Positions 8,206 to 17,323 of a DNA stretch of 64,000 nt are shown here, in pieces. The position numbers and the translations under genes were made by a program. The first letter of the stretch is position 1. Every line of letters begins with the position of its first letter. The stretch is from Thiodiazotropha sp040506775 (GTDB lineage: Bacteria; Pseudomonadota; Gammaproteobacteria; Chromatiales; Chromatiaceae): positions 372,001-436,000 of the forward strand of contig JBEVWC010000007.1 of the NCBI GenBank assembly GCA_040506775.1, read 5' to 3'. Below the pieces are notes generated by a model, which saw nothing but the letters and a program-made list of their open reading frames with translations, was not told the DNA's origin and ran no database searches.

Positions 8206-8910
8206 GTGACGGAAGGGAACTCTGTTTCATCGCTCGATACCCGGCACCGCTATGAGATTCCGGAAGGGGTCGTGCTGCAGTTCCGGGTGGCGGGTCCCAT
8301 CGTTCGGGCCTGCGCCTGGGCCATCGATCTTGCCTGGCGCAGCCTGATCTACATCCTCATCGCCACCCTGATGATCTACCTGGGCGGATTGGGTCAGGGC
8401 ATCATCCTGATCGGGGTATTTCTCATCGAGTGGTTTTACCCGGTGCTGTTCGAGATTCGCAGCGGCGCCACCCCGGGCAAGCGGGCGATGGGGCTGGTGG
8501 TGATCCAGGAGCAGGGTCTGCCGGTGAGCCCCAGCGCCTCGATGATCCGAAACCTGCTGCGGACCGTGGATTTTCTCCCGTTTCTTTATGCTACCGGACT
8601 GGTCAGCATGCTGTGTAACCGGCGCTTCCAGCGCCTGGGCGATCTCGCGGCAGGTACCCTGGTGGTTTATCGGGACGAACCCTGGACCATCAGTGAACCT
8701 CCGTCCACGCAACCTGTTAAGCCCCCTGTGAGCCTGACCGAGGAAGAGCAATGGCTGCTGCTGGCCTTCGCCGAGCGGGGCGAGGCATTGACCCGGGAGC
8801 GGCGGGAGGAGCTGGCCGGGCTGGTGGCGCCGCTGACCGGCCTGCGGGGTGAAGCGGGGGTCAACGCGCTGTACGCTTACGCCCATTGGATTCTCAAGGG
8901 ACGCCGATGA
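8206..8910 (+). CDS. RDD family membrane protein
   Basis: A 234-residue protein that begins at GTG 8206, 15 bases after the previous stop. The first 150 residues hold the RDD domain: a helix starting RAGPIVRACAWAIDLAWRS-like (FRVAGPIVRACAWAIDLAWR, with the Arg and Asp of the signature), the GATPGKRAMGLVV segment, and FLPFLYATGLVSML followed by QRLGDLAAGTLVVYRDEP. The C-terminal 80 residues are soluble. RDD proteins often sit beside SpoIIM, DUF4129, MoxR and DUF58 genes, as here; some homologues have been linked to ion exchange. The end overlaps the next gene by 4 bases. Confidence 0.88.
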   Translation: MTEGNSVSSLDTRHRYEIPEGVVLQFRVAGPIVRACAWAIDLAWRSLIYILIATLMIYLGGLGQGIILIGVFLIEWFYPVLFEIRSGATPGKRAMGLVVIQEQGLPVSPSASMIRNLLRTVDFLPFLYATGLVSMLCNRRFQRLGDLAAGTLVVYRDEPWTISEPPSTQPVKPPVSLTEEEQWLLLAFAERGEALTRERREELAGLVAPLTGLRGEAGVNALYAYAHWILKGRR

Positions 8911-9896
8911 AGCAGCAACAGTTCGAAACCACCTATCAGCCCCTGTGGGACGAGATCGCTGCCCTGATGGACGATCTTGGCCGCGAGCGGCGCAAGCGGA
9001 CCCTCAGTGTGGAGCAGCATCTGCGTTTCCCGGAACTCTACCGGCAGCTGTGCAGTCACTACGCCCTGGCGCGCAGCCGTGGCTTCAGTCCCGCAAGGGT
9101 CGAGCAGTTGCACGCCCTGGTGATGCGCGGGCATCCCCTGTTGTATCGGGTCTCAGGGGTATGGCGCTGGCGGCTGCTGCAGTTCGTGTTCGGCGGATTC
9201 CCTGTTGCCCTGCGACGCCAGGCCCGTTATTTCTGGGTGGCCCTGGCCGCCTTTGCGTTGCCCGCACTGGTCAGCGGGCTGGCCTGTTATCAGAATGAAA
9301 CGCTGATCTACAGCCTTATGAGCCACTCCATGGTGGCGCAGATGGAGGAGAATTACGACCCCGCCAATGACCGTCCCGGGGTCTCCCGGGAACGTGCCTC
9401 GGATACCGACTTCATGATGTTCGGCTATTACATCGAGAACAACATCGGCATCGGTTTTCGTACCTTCGCCCTCGGCCTGTTGTACGGGGTGGGGAGTTTG
9501 TTTCTGCTGCTCTACAACGGCTTGGTCATCGGCGGTGTGGCGGGACATCTCAGCCGGCTTGGTTATCACGACACCTTTTGGCCGTTCGTCTCGGGGCACG
9601 GTTCGTTCGAACTGACTGCAATCGTGATCTGTGGGGCCGCGGGCCTGATGCTGGGACATGCGTTGATCGCGCCCGGTCAACTGACCCGGGTGCAGGCGCT
9701 GAGACTGCGCGCTCACGAGGCGCTGCCGCTGGTCATGGGGGCGGCACTGATGCTGCTCGTGGCTGCCTTCATCGAGGCCTTCTGGTCCTCCTCGGACTTT
9801 CCCCCAGCCACCAAGTACACGGTTGCAGGCCTGTTGTGGACGCTGGTCGTCGTCTACCTGGGATTCAGCGGACGGGGGGCGCGTGGAACTCGATAG
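8907..9896 (+). CDS. Stage II sporulation protein M (SpoIIM)-like membrane protein
   Basis: I use ATG 8907 (MKQQQFETTYQPLWDEI), which overlaps the RDD stop as ATGA; this gives 329 residues. A cytosolic helical N terminus (to about residue 95) is followed by several membrane helices with the SpoIIM-type pattern NNIGIGFRTFALGLLYGVGS, LLLYNGLVIGGVAGHL and SGHGSFELTAIVICGAAGL. The name is homology only: this is not a spore former, and in proteobacteria the gene always travels with MoxR/DUF58 neighbours, where it probably forms part of an envelope complex. Confidence 0.87.
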   Translation: MKQQQFETTYQPLWDEIAALMDDLGRERRKRTLSVEQHLRFPELYRQLCSHYALARSRGFSPARVEQLHALVMRGHPLLYRVSGVWRWRLLQFVFGGFPVALRRQARYFWVALAAFALPALVSGLACYQNETLIYSLMSHSMVAQMEENYDPANDRPGVSRERASDTDFMMFGYYIENNIGIGFRTFALGLLYGVGSLFLLLYNGLVIGGVAGHLSRLGYHDTFWPFVSGHGSFELTAIVICGAAGLMLGHALIAPGQLTRVQALRLRAHEALPLVMGAALMLLVAAFIEAFWSSSDFPPATKYTVAGLLWTLVVVYLGFSGRGARGTR

Positions 9897-11508
9897 GATC
9901 GCGATCAAGCTGCGCCCCCGCAACAGTTGGGAGGGCATCGACCTGGGATTCGCCATGGGCCAGAGCTGGTTCCGCCCGCTGTGGCTGCTCTGGTTGGGCA
10001 GCGCCCTGCCGGTCATGCTGGTGCTCACCCTGCTGCCGCTGCCCCTGTGGCTGAGCGGACTGCTGCTGTGGTGGCTCAAACCGCTCTACGAACCCCCCTT
10101 GCTGTATTGGCTGAGCCGCCGGGTGTTTTCCGAGGAGCTGAGTCTCAAGTCGGTATTCCGCTCCTGGCGGCGGATCGTCCTGCCACAGCTGTTCGCCGCC
10201 CTGACCTGGCGGCGCTTCATGGGTTCGCGCTCGTTTTTCATGCCGGTGGTGGTGCTGGAAGGCCTCAGGGGCAAGCGTCGCGCCGAGCGAATCCGGGTGC
10301 TGGGCCGTTCCACCCAGGCTGGCTTCTGGCTGACCCTGGTCGGCATCCATATCGAGACCATCCTGCAGATCGGCCTGCTGGTATTGATCTTCTCCCTGAT
10401 TCCGGAGGACCTGCTGTGGACCGATTGGCAAACCTATCTGTTCGAACCGGATCTCGCCACCGAGTGGCTGCAGCATTTCGTCGCCACCCTGGTGATGTCC
10501 CTGTTCGCCCCCTTCTATGTGGCGGGGGGATTCGCCCTCTATCTGACCCGCCGCAGCCAGCTCGAGGCCTGGGACCTGGAACTGGGACTCAGACGCATGC
10601 TGGGCCGCAAGCGCAGCAGCGGCGCCACCCTGGCGACCCTGACAGGCATCATTCTGGGTGTCTGGCTGAGCCTGGGGGCCGTTCCCGGAGAGGCTCAGGC
10701 TGATGCCACACTCGCTCCGGATCAGGAGCAGACCGGACAAACCCAGGAACCGCCCGCTCTGACCGATGAAGAGCCTCCCAGCGGTTCGGAATGCAAACCC
10801 CGGGTGGAGTACGTGCCCGTCCTGGAGCCGGCGGGCCGGATGACCGGGTATGGCCTGCAGGCCGATGCGGCGGAGATCCGGGAAACGGTGGATGCGGTAC
10901 TCGCCGAGCCGGTGTTCGGCCGTACCGAGACCGTCACCTACTGGAAACCGAAAAACAGTGAAGAAGAGGAGGAGGATGAGGAGAAGATCGAACCCTCTGA
11001 TTTCGGCTGGGTGAAGGTTGTGGCTCGGTTGATTGAACTGCTGATGTGGTTGACCCTGGGTGGATTGATTGCCTACCTGGTCTACTGGTTAGCGGACAAC
11101 CGGGGATGGCTCAGAGAAATGTCGCTGCAAGGCAGTCCGGAGCGCCCTTTGCCGACCCGCCTGGCGGGTCTGGACCTGCGTCAGGAGAGTCTGCCCGACG
11201 ATCCTGCGCAGGCGGCCCGGGCTCTGATTGGGCAGGGGGACTACCGGGCCGCGCTCGGCTTGCTCTACCGGGCCGCCCTGTCCCGGCTGGTACACCGCGA
11301 CCAGCTGGAGATTCACGAGGGCGACACCGAGGGTTCCTGTCTGGCCCGGGTGCGGATGCTGCCCAGGCCGGGGCTGCATGACTATTTTGCAGAATTGACC
11401 GGTCACTGGCTGAGGCTGGCCTATAACCACCAGTCACCGGATCCGGCGCAGGCATTGGAACTGTGTGAGGGCTGGCAGCGGCAGTTTGGAGTCTCCCATG
11501 ACACATAG
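9883..11508 (+). CDS. DUF4129 domain membrane protein
   Basis: I place the start at GTG 9883 (MELDRIAIKLRPRNSWEGIDLGF), 14 bases inside the SpoIIM gene, because the upstream codons are an out-of-frame shadow of SpoIIM. The 541-residue product has several N-terminal membrane helices (about 30-270), a long periplasmic acidic and proline-rich stretch (about 275-370), another helix (WLTLGGLIAYLVYWLA) and a C-terminal DUF4129 domain (ARALIGQGDYRAALGLLYRA, then HWLRLAYNHQSPDPAQALEL). DUF4129 often occurs fused to transglutaminase or in MoxR/DUF58 loci, where it is thought to work at the membrane. Confidence 0.84.
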   Translation: MELDRIAIKLRPRNSWEGIDLGFAMGQSWFRPLWLLWLGSALPVMLVLTLLPLPLWLSGLLLWWLKPLYEPPLLYWLSRRVFSEELSLKSVFRSWRRIVLPQLFAALTWRRFMGSRSFFMPVVVLEGLRGKRRAERIRVLGRSTQAGFWLTLVGIHIETILQIGLLVLIFSLIPEDLLWTDWQTYLFEPDLATEWLQHFVATLVMSLFAPFYVAGGFALYLTRRSQLEAWDLELGLRRMLGRKRSSGATLATLTGIILGVWLSLGAVPGEAQADATLAPDQEQTGQTQEPPALTDEEPPSGSECKPRVEYVPVLEPAGRMTGYGLQADAAEIRETVDAVLAEPVFGRTETVTYWKPKNSEEEEEDEEKIEPSDFGWVKVVARLIELLMWLTLGGLIAYLVYWLADNRGWLREMSLQGSPERPLPTRLAGLDLRQESLPDDPAQAARALIGQGDYRAALGLLYRAALSRLVHRDQLEIHEGDTEGSCLARVRMLPRPGLHDYFAELTGHWLRLAYNHQSPDPAQALELCEGWQRQFGVSHDT

Positions 11509-12649
11509 CCGCACCAATGGGATCATCCTGGCTCTGCTCGTAATCCTGCTGTCGGTGCTGGGCGGCTACTGGTTCTTTGATAATTTCGAGCGCCAGACCA
11601 AGGAACTTCGTCTCGGCGCGGAACGTGAGGCCCGGGAGAACCCGCTGCTCGCCACACAGATGACCCTCGAGCGTCTCGGTGTCACAGCTGAGAGCCAGCC
11701 GGGGCGGAACTTGCTTACACAGCTGCCCGACACTGCTGGTCTGATCCTGATCCATGACCTGGGTCCCTCGTTAAACCAGACTCAACAGAGCGCCCTGCTG
11801 GAGTGGGTGGCCCAGGGCGGTTATCTGGTGGCGAGTCCCGGCAGCCAGTGGGGGGATTCGATGCCCCATTCCCTGATGGAGACCTTTTCGGTCAGTCTGC
11901 GCGAGGATGACGATTACGCATCAGACGACCTGTCGTGGGTCGAACTGCCGGGTCTGGAAGAGCCGCTTCAGGTGGCGTTCGACAACACCCGCTGGTTCGA
12001 GATCGCGGAACCCAATGGTGAGGCGCGGTTGTTAAGCCAGTCCGAGCGGTGTTTGACCTATGCCTGGGGTTCAGGCCGGGTCAGTTTCCTCAGCGATACG
12101 GAAATGTTCACCAATGAGCAGATCGGTGAGCATGATCATGCCCGCCTGCTGGCCTATTTTACACCTCCCGGTGGGCACGCCTGGCTGCTCTATGGCGCCG
12201 ACGTGCCCTCCCTGCCGGAACTGTTGTGGCGTTTTGCCCCCTATCTGGTCATCACCCTGCTGGCCTGGATGATCCTGAGCCTGTGGCGCATGGGCCAGCA
12301 GTCCGGTCCCAAGCTGGGGATCGAACGTCCCGCCCGGCGGGACCTGCTGGAACACCTCCAGGCGAGTGCCGAGTTTGCCTGGCGACTCGACCCACGCAAC
12401 GGTCTGCTCAGACAGGCCCGTCAGCAGGTGGAGAAACGCTGGCTCAGTGCACATCCGGGATTGCTCAATATGGACCCGCAGCAACGTTGCGCCTGGCTCT
12501 CCGAACGCACCGGTATGACCGCCCGATCCATCAACGCGGCGCTCTATCCCGATCCCAGGGATCCGGAGGCACAGATCAAAACCACCGCCCATCTGCAGCG
12601 CCTCTACTCGGCGCTGCACCCAGAAAGGAAGTTGAAAGCGCATGAATGA
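11498..12649 (+). CDS. DUF4350 domain protein
   Basis: ATG 11498 (MTHSRTNGIILALLVILLSVL) is chosen since it starts directly with the membrane anchor and overlaps the DUF4129 stop by 11 bases. The 383-residue product has an N-terminal anchor, a GATase-like periplasmic DUF4350 domain (NPLLATQMTLERLG, GLILIHDLGPSLN, LLEWVAQGGYLVASPG), a second helix (FAPYLVITLLAWMILSLW) and a cytosolic tail. This is the architecture of the family partner of MoxR/DUF58 operons. The tail probably contacts the MoxR ATPase; that is inference from topology. Confidence 0.84.
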   Translation: MTHSRTNGIILALLVILLSVLGGYWFFDNFERQTKELRLGAEREARENPLLATQMTLERLGVTAESQPGRNLLTQLPDTAGLILIHDLGPSLNQTQQSALLEWVAQGGYLVASPGSQWGDSMPHSLMETFSVSLREDDDYASDDLSWVELPGLEEPLQVAFDNTRWFEIAEPNGEARLLSQSERCLTYAWGSGRVSFLSDTEMFTNEQIGEHDHARLLAYFTPPGGHAWLLYGADVPSLPELLWRFAPYLVITLLAWMILSLWRMGQQSGPKLGIERPARRDLLEHLQASAEFAWRLDPRNGLLRQARQQVEKRWLSAHPGLLNMDPQQRCAWLSERTGMTARSINAALYPDPRDPEAQIKTTAHLQRLYSALHPERKLKAHE

Positions 12650-13616
12650 ATCCTCTCCTGAAATGAACGACCTGTTCGGGCGCGCCCGGGCCCTGGAGCC
12701 TGAGATCGCCCGGGCTGTGGTTGGCCAGCAGTCGGTGATCCACGAAGTGGTGCTGGCCCTGTTTTCCGCAGGACATGTGCTGGTGGAGGGGGTGCCCGGG
12801 TTGGGCAAGACCCTGCTGGTGCGCAGTCTCGCAGCTGCCATACAGGGCGAGTTCAGCCGAATCCAGTTCACCCCGGACCTGATGCCCAGCGACATCTCCG
12901 GGCACATCATGTTCGATATGAAGAGTGAAAACTTTCGCGTGCGCAGGGGACCGGTGTTCTGCAATCTGCTGCTGGCCGACGAGATCAACCGCTCTCCGGC
13001 CAAGACCCAGTCGGCCCTGCTGGAGGCGATGCAGGAGCAGCAGGTCACCATCGAGGGACGCACCTTTCCCCTGGACGCCCCCTTTCTGGTGCTCGCCACC
13101 CAGAACCCGATCGAGCAGGAGGGTACCTACCCGTTGCCCCAGGCCCAGCTCGATCGGTTCCTGCTCAAGGTGTTCATTGACTATCCCAGCGAAACCGATG
13201 AACAGGCGATGGTCCGCCAGGTGGCCCGGGACCGGGTCGCCGATCAACTCGACACCTCCGCGATCCGGCCGATTCTGAAAGCCGCAGAGATTCCGCAGCT
13301 GCAGCAGAACATTGCCAGCCTGCGTATGGATGACGAGATCGTCAATTACGCGGTGCGCCTGGTGCGTGCTGCCCGGGACTGGAACGGCATCGAGGCCGGT
13401 CCCGGTCCCCGTGGCAGTCTCTCCTTGCTGCGTACGGCCCGGGCCGAGGCCTTTTTACAGCAGCGGGACTATGTGATCCCGGACGATATCAAGGCAGCGG
13501 CCTTGCCGGTGTTGCGCCATCGGGTGCGCCTGACCACCGATCTGGAGATCGAAGGCTATACCCCGGATGATGTTCTGAGGGACCTGCTCGTCAACATCCC
13601 GGCGCCGCGTCAGTGA
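12642..13616 (+). CDS. MoxR family AAA+ ATPase
   Basis: A 324-residue cytosolic AAA+ ATPase. Walker A is GVPGLGKT (50-57), Walker B is LLADEINR (about 108-115), sensor-like ATQNPIEQEGTYPLPQAQLDRF (in parts: ATQNPIEQEG, LPQAQLDRF) follows, and the C-terminal lid carries GPSPR-like PGPRGSLSLLRTARAEAFL. MoxR proteins act as chaperones for maturation of envelope or metal-dependent complexes, usually together with a VWA or DUF58 partner, here the next gene. The start overlaps the DUF4350 stop by 8 bases and the end overlaps DUF58 by 4. Confidence 0.95.
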   Translation: MNESSPEMNDLFGRARALEPEIARAVVGQQSVIHEVVLALFSAGHVLVEGVPGLGKTLLVRSLAAAIQGEFSRIQFTPDLMPSDISGHIMFDMKSENFRVRRGPVFCNLLLADEINRSPAKTQSALLEAMQEQQVTIEGRTFPLDAPFLVLATQNPIEQEGTYPLPQAQLDRFLLKVFIDYPSETDEQAMVRQVARDRVADQLDTSAIRPILKAAEIPQLQQNIASLRMDDEIVNYAVRLVRAARDWNGIEAGPGPRGSLSLLRTARAEAFLQQRDYVIPDDIKAAALPVLRHRVRLTTDLEIEGYTPDDVLRDLLVNIPAPRQ

Positions 13617-14917
13617 GACCTGGCCCGCGCCTGGTACACAGCCTCGCGCTGCTCGGCCTGCCGGCCCTGGCGGCGCCGTGGGTGCCTGCGCTCGGGTTAG
13701 TGTGGAAAGGCGGATTGGCCGTGCTGGTGATGCTCGCGCTGATCGACCTGCTGCGGCTGCGGCGCTTGCCAACACCAGGAGTGGTCAGGGAGATCCATAC
13801 CACCATCCCGGTCGGTGTCTGGAGCGAGGTGCGGCTGATTCTGGACCACCGGGGCGACAGACCGCTCAATCTGAGTGTACACGATCACCATCCGGCAGAT
13901 TGTCAGGTCGAGGGGTTGCCCCAGAGCATGACCCTGGCCGCCCAGCGCCGCTTCAGCATGGGCTACCGGCTGCGTCCGAAATCCCGGGGAGAACAACGCT
14001 TCCCCTTGGTCGATCTGGTGCTGAAATCACCCCTGGGGCTGTGGCGGCAGAAGCGCCGCATCGATCACTTGACCCGGGTGCGGGTGTTTCCCAATTTCCG
14101 CGAGATTGCCCACTATGCCCTGTTGGCCACCGACAACCACCTCAGCCAGATCGGGGTGCGTAAACGCCAGCGCCGGGGCGAAGGCAGCGATTTCCACCAG
14201 TTGCGTGAATACCGTACCGGGGACAGCCTGCGGCAAATCGACTGGAAGGCCAGTTCCCGTTACCGCAAACTGATTTCGAAGGAATACCAGGACGAACGGG
14301 ACCAGCAACTGGTGTTTCTCCTGGACTGCGGCCGCCACATGCGTCATGAGGACGCGGACGGGGCCCACCTCGATCACGCCCTGAATGCCATGCTGTTGCT
14401 CAGTTATGTGGCCGCCCGTCAGGGTGATGCCGTGGGCTTTCTCAGTTTCGGTGGTGTGGATCGCTGGCAGCCGCCGATCAAGGGCGGCAATCTGGTGCGG
14501 CGGATGCTGGATCGCAGTTACGACATCGAAACCACCCTGGAAGCCGCCGACTACCTCGGTGCGGCCCAGAAACTCATGCCCCTGCAACGCCGTCGCGCCC
14601 TGATCGTGATCATTACCAACAGCCGTACTGAAGAGCAGCACAATCTGCAGACAGCGGTGAAGCTGCTGGCCCGACGCCACCTGGTGGTGGTGGCGGATCT
14701 GCACGAAGCAAGCCTCGACAAAATGCTCAGCCTGCCGGTGACCAACCGCAAGGACGCTCTGCGCTTCCAATCCGTGCTCGACTATCTCGAAACCCGCAAA
14801 GCGGGTCATGAGCGCATCCAGTATCGTGGTGCGCGGGTGATCGACAGTCGACCCCAGCAGTTGCCGATCAACCTGGTGAATGCCTATCTGGACGTGAAGA
14901 CGGCGGGTCGGCTGTAA
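13613..14917 (+). CDS. DUF58 domain protein
   Basis: A 434-residue protein starting at GTG 13613 (GTGA overlap with MoxR). It has two N-terminal membrane helices (to about residue 45), a beta-rich middle and the diagnostic DUF58 block EYRTGDSLRQIDWKASSR (about 197-214), followed by a VWA-like fold (LVFLLDCGRHM, AVGFLSFGG). DUF58 proteins bind MoxR and are thought to receive its remodelling activity. As the last gene of the operon it is followed by 700 bases without a convincing gene. Confidence 0.92.
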   Translation: MRPGPRLVHSLALLGLPALAAPWVPALGLVWKGGLAVLVMLALIDLLRLRRLPTPGVVREIHTTIPVGVWSEVRLILDHRGDRPLNLSVHDHHPADCQVEGLPQSMTLAAQRRFSMGYRLRPKSRGEQRFPLVDLVLKSPLGLWRQKRRIDHLTRVRVFPNFREIAHYALLATDNHLSQIGVRKRQRRGEGSDFHQLREYRTGDSLRQIDWKASSRYRKLISKEYQDERDQQLVFLLDCGRHMRHEDADGAHLDHALNAMLLLSYVAARQGDAVGFLSFGGVDRWQPPIKGGNLVRRMLDRSYDIETTLEAADYLGAAQKLMPLQRRRALIVIITNSRTEEQHNLQTAVKLLARRHLVVVADLHEASLDKMLSLPVTNRKDALRFQSVLDYLETRKAGHERIQYRGARVIDSRPQQLPINLVNAYLDVKTAGRL

Positions 14918-15624
14918 AGCCCAGGCGTTGTTTCAATCGCATCAGCCCATAACAATGTCAGTTCCATCAACGACTTTGCTTGGAGTAAGACGCGGAATTT
15001 CGTGCTCTATCACATAAACAAATATGAATCTTCATAGCGACCTGTTACAGATATTGCCTTATAGCTTCACCGGTATTATTACCTTGATGGGCTGGGATCT
15101 TATGCATATTCTAAAGATGACGCTCTGCAACAATCGCAAGTTAAAGGCCATTTTTCCGTAGAGCGAGTTCGTGCTGCCATGGCATCAACCTGGAAAGCCG
15201 GGTAGTGCCAGGTTCTGTTACGCTCAGTATTCGCCACGAAACGTGCTGATGACACATCGCGGAGCCTAGGTTAAGCCAAGTCCTGCGGACGCAGGGAGCA
15301 TCGTGCGGTTGATCGCCGGGTGGCGGAGTCACGACCTGATCCAATTGGCCGGTCTGGTCGGACAAGTGCCCTGGGACCTTCCCGCAGGAACGGATCGTTC
15401 TGCGTCGTATCATCGTAACGATGATCACATGGCAGCAGGCCGGAAACATCAACTCAGGGATTAGGGATGTCCAATATAGTGACCGTTATGGGAATCGCCA
15501 CGCGGAACCGGGCGAGACACACCACTTCCACCTGGAAGTGTGTAACAGGCTGGTTGCGCCATGCCTTCGGTTGTGGCGCCAACCAGGGTTTGTCTGGCGT
15601 TGATCTTGACCGGGGGGGCCAAGC
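14918..15624. other. Long intergenic stretch with hairpins, no convincing gene
   Basis: No frame here looks coding. A 45-codon frame at 15024-15161 has no ribosome site or recognisable content. Two good hairpins lie near the right end: CACTTCC-ACCT-GGAAGTG at about 15523-15540, and GGTTGCGCCA with TGGCGCCAACC at about 15551-15583. They could form leader structure for the methyltransferase or terminate a transcript, but neither is followed by a T-tract. Confidence 0.5.
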
Positions 15625-16245
15625 GTGAACAGCTCAATTACGGAACTGATCTCCAAGGCAAAGGGGATGTATTGCAGGGTCTTCTTCGAAAATCTGACGG
15701 GGTTGGATACCACCACCGTCGTCAGGCTGTCCGATGTCAGTGAAGACGAAAATGAACGCAGCAACTACATTCCATCAGGCTGGGCAACGCTCAGATATCT
15801 GAATACCACGCGTCCTCTACGAAGCGACGATGTATTCCTCGATATTGGTTCGGGCAAGGGACGTGTGGTGCTCCTGGCAGCCACATATCCCGTCAGGCGT
15901 GTCATTGGTGTGGAATTGTCATCCGTGCTTCATGAGATTGCACAGAGTAATCTCGCGCGGGCTGAGAAGTGGCTCGCCTGCCGGGATGTGCAACTCGTAT
16001 GCGATGATGCCGCGAGCTACCAGATCCCGGATGACGTCACGGTTGTCTATCTTTTCAATCCCTTCGTCGGCGCACCTTTCCTGCGCGTCATCGACAATAT
16101 CGGAGAGTCGCTGCTCCGCCGGAAACGGCCGATCTGGATTTTCTACACCAACCCGGTGATGCACCAGTACATTGTCGAGCGCAGTTGGGTCAGGGTGCAT
16201 GAATTCATAAGCGGCTCGGTCGCGATCTACGAGTGCAATCTGTAG
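15625..16245 (+). CDS. Class I SAM-dependent methyltransferase
   Basis: A 206-residue protein from GTG 15625 with the SAM-binding motif I FLDIGSGKGRVVLLAA (about 72-87), motif II VIGVELSSVL (acidic residue for ribose) and motif IV-like VVYLFNPFVG. The arrangement VFLDIGSGKGR / GVELS is reminiscent of Dot1-like and small-molecule methyltransferases. The substrate cannot be told. It stands alone between two long non-coding stretches, so it is probably a single-gene unit. Confidence 0.82.
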   Translation: MNSSITELISKAKGMYCRVFFENLTGLDTTTVVRLSDVSEDENERSNYIPSGWATLRYLNTTRPLRSDDVFLDIGSGKGRVVLLAATYPVRRVIGVELSSVLHEIAQSNLARAEKWLACRDVQLVCDDAASYQIPDDVTVVYLFNPFVGAPFLRVIDNIGESLLRRKRPIWIFYTNPVMHQYIVERSWVRVHEFISGSVAIYECNL

Positions 16246-16451
16246 TAGTGGACAGGTCGGGATGTGATCTCTACTCGGTAGACTCAGCAGTCGCTGGGAT
16301 GTGTATATGGGGTATTCCATAACGTTTTGAAGAATTCCTGCCGACCACAACTGGATGTATCCTGACTTTGCACATATTTGTGCTGAACAGGTCTTCGATT
16401 AATAACATGGCAGAAGAGTGATTCAAGCATATAATCCGTTCGGCCTCGGCG

Positions 16452-16619
16452 ATGACAGGAACGGCGGTAGTGCTCAGGCATAGAAAGATACTGATAGTCT
16501 TTTTCATCGCCGCAGGCGTACTGCTTTTCGATTTTGTTTTCAATCAAAGCAATATTACTGCTCTCGGTTATAAGCTGTTCCTCAGAGTCGCAGTAATCCT
16601 GTCAAAGCTATTCTCATAA
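16452..16619 (+). CDS. Possible small membrane protein (55 aa)
   Basis: A short frame from ATG 16452 to TAA 16619. It predicts a basic start (RHRK), one strong membrane helix (ILIVFFIAAGVLLFDFVF) and a second hydrophobic helix (LFLRVAVILSKLF). The positive-inside pattern fits a small inner-membrane protein, and it lies 77 bases before the lipocalin. There is no clear ribosome site, and I know no family, so this is tentative. The rest of 16246-16696 shows nothing else. Confidence 0.3.
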   Translation: MTGTAVVLRHRKILIVFFIAAGVLLFDFVFNQSNITALGYKLFLRVAVILSKLFS

Positions 16620-16696
16620 ATCATTCACATGACTGTAGCAATCAGGCAACATACAGAAAAATCGCTTCATCAATACTGAGATAAATAACGATCGCC

Positions 16697-17224
16697 ATGA
16701 TGAACTTTGTAAAAGTTGCACTCGTTGTACTTTTCCTGTCCGGTTGTGTTGGGATGCCTGAACGGGTCAAGCCGGTGGATAATTTCGATCTGCAGCGCTA
16801 CCTCGGCAAGTGGTATGAAATCGCAAGGCTTGACCACTCTTTCGAAAGAGGACTGGACAACATTACCGCTGAATACACCCTTCGTGATGATGGTGGGGTA
16901 AGAGTGGTGAACAGAGGTTATTCCACTGAAGACGGAGACTGGCGCAGTGCCGAGGGTAAAGCCTACTTTGTAGAGGATCCAACGAAGGGCTATCTCAAAG
17001 TCTCTTTTTTTGGTCCCTTCTATGGCGCCTATGTGGTGTTCGATCTGGACCGTGAAAACTACCAGTATGCCTTCGTATCAGGACCTGACAGCGACTACTT
17101 GTGGTTCCTTTCACGCACACCTCAGGTGAGTGAGGAACTGCTTGAGCGTTTCAGGCGGGAATCCAGGGATCTTGGTTTCGATGTTGATCAACTGATCTAT
17201 GTGAAGCATGAACCGGTTCCGTGA
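16697..17224 (+). CDS. blc: Outer-membrane lipocalin Blc
   Basis: A 175-residue lipoprotein: signal ending FLSGC (lipobox, Cys17), then the lipocalin signature YLGKWYEIARLDHSFERGLDN (in parts: YLGKWYEIARLDHSFERG, then LDNITAEYTL) and later the conserved GYLKVSFFGPFYGAYVVF and YLWFLSRTPQ. The length matches bacterial Blc. Blc proteins bind lysophospholipids or fatty acids and are often induced by envelope stress. It appears monocistronic; the YjdF-like gene starts 100 bases later and could be co-transcribed. Confidence 0.95.
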   Translation: MMNFVKVALVVLFLSGCVGMPERVKPVDNFDLQRYLGKWYEIARLDHSFERGLDNITAEYTLRDDGGVRVVNRGYSTEDGDWRSAEGKAYFVEDPTKGYLKVSFFGPFYGAYVVFDLDRENYQYAFVSGPDSDYLWFLSRTPQVSEELLERFRRESRDLGFDVDQLIYVKHEPVP

Positions 17225-17323
17225 TTTACAACATCATGTGCAGGTCACCCGGTCAGTCTGCTATGTCTGCTCATCATGCAGTGAGCTTGGCTCGGCAATC
17301 ACAGCCGAAAGGTCTGTAAAAGC

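Noticed and set aside
15024..15161. 45-codon frame after the DUF58 gene
   Set aside because: No ribosome site or recognisable pattern; the hydrophobic look is not enough.
16271..16547. Two overlapping minus-strand frames before blc
   Set aside because: Neither has a ribosome site; one has a signal-like start but no conserved content, and the plus-strand small frame is at least as good.
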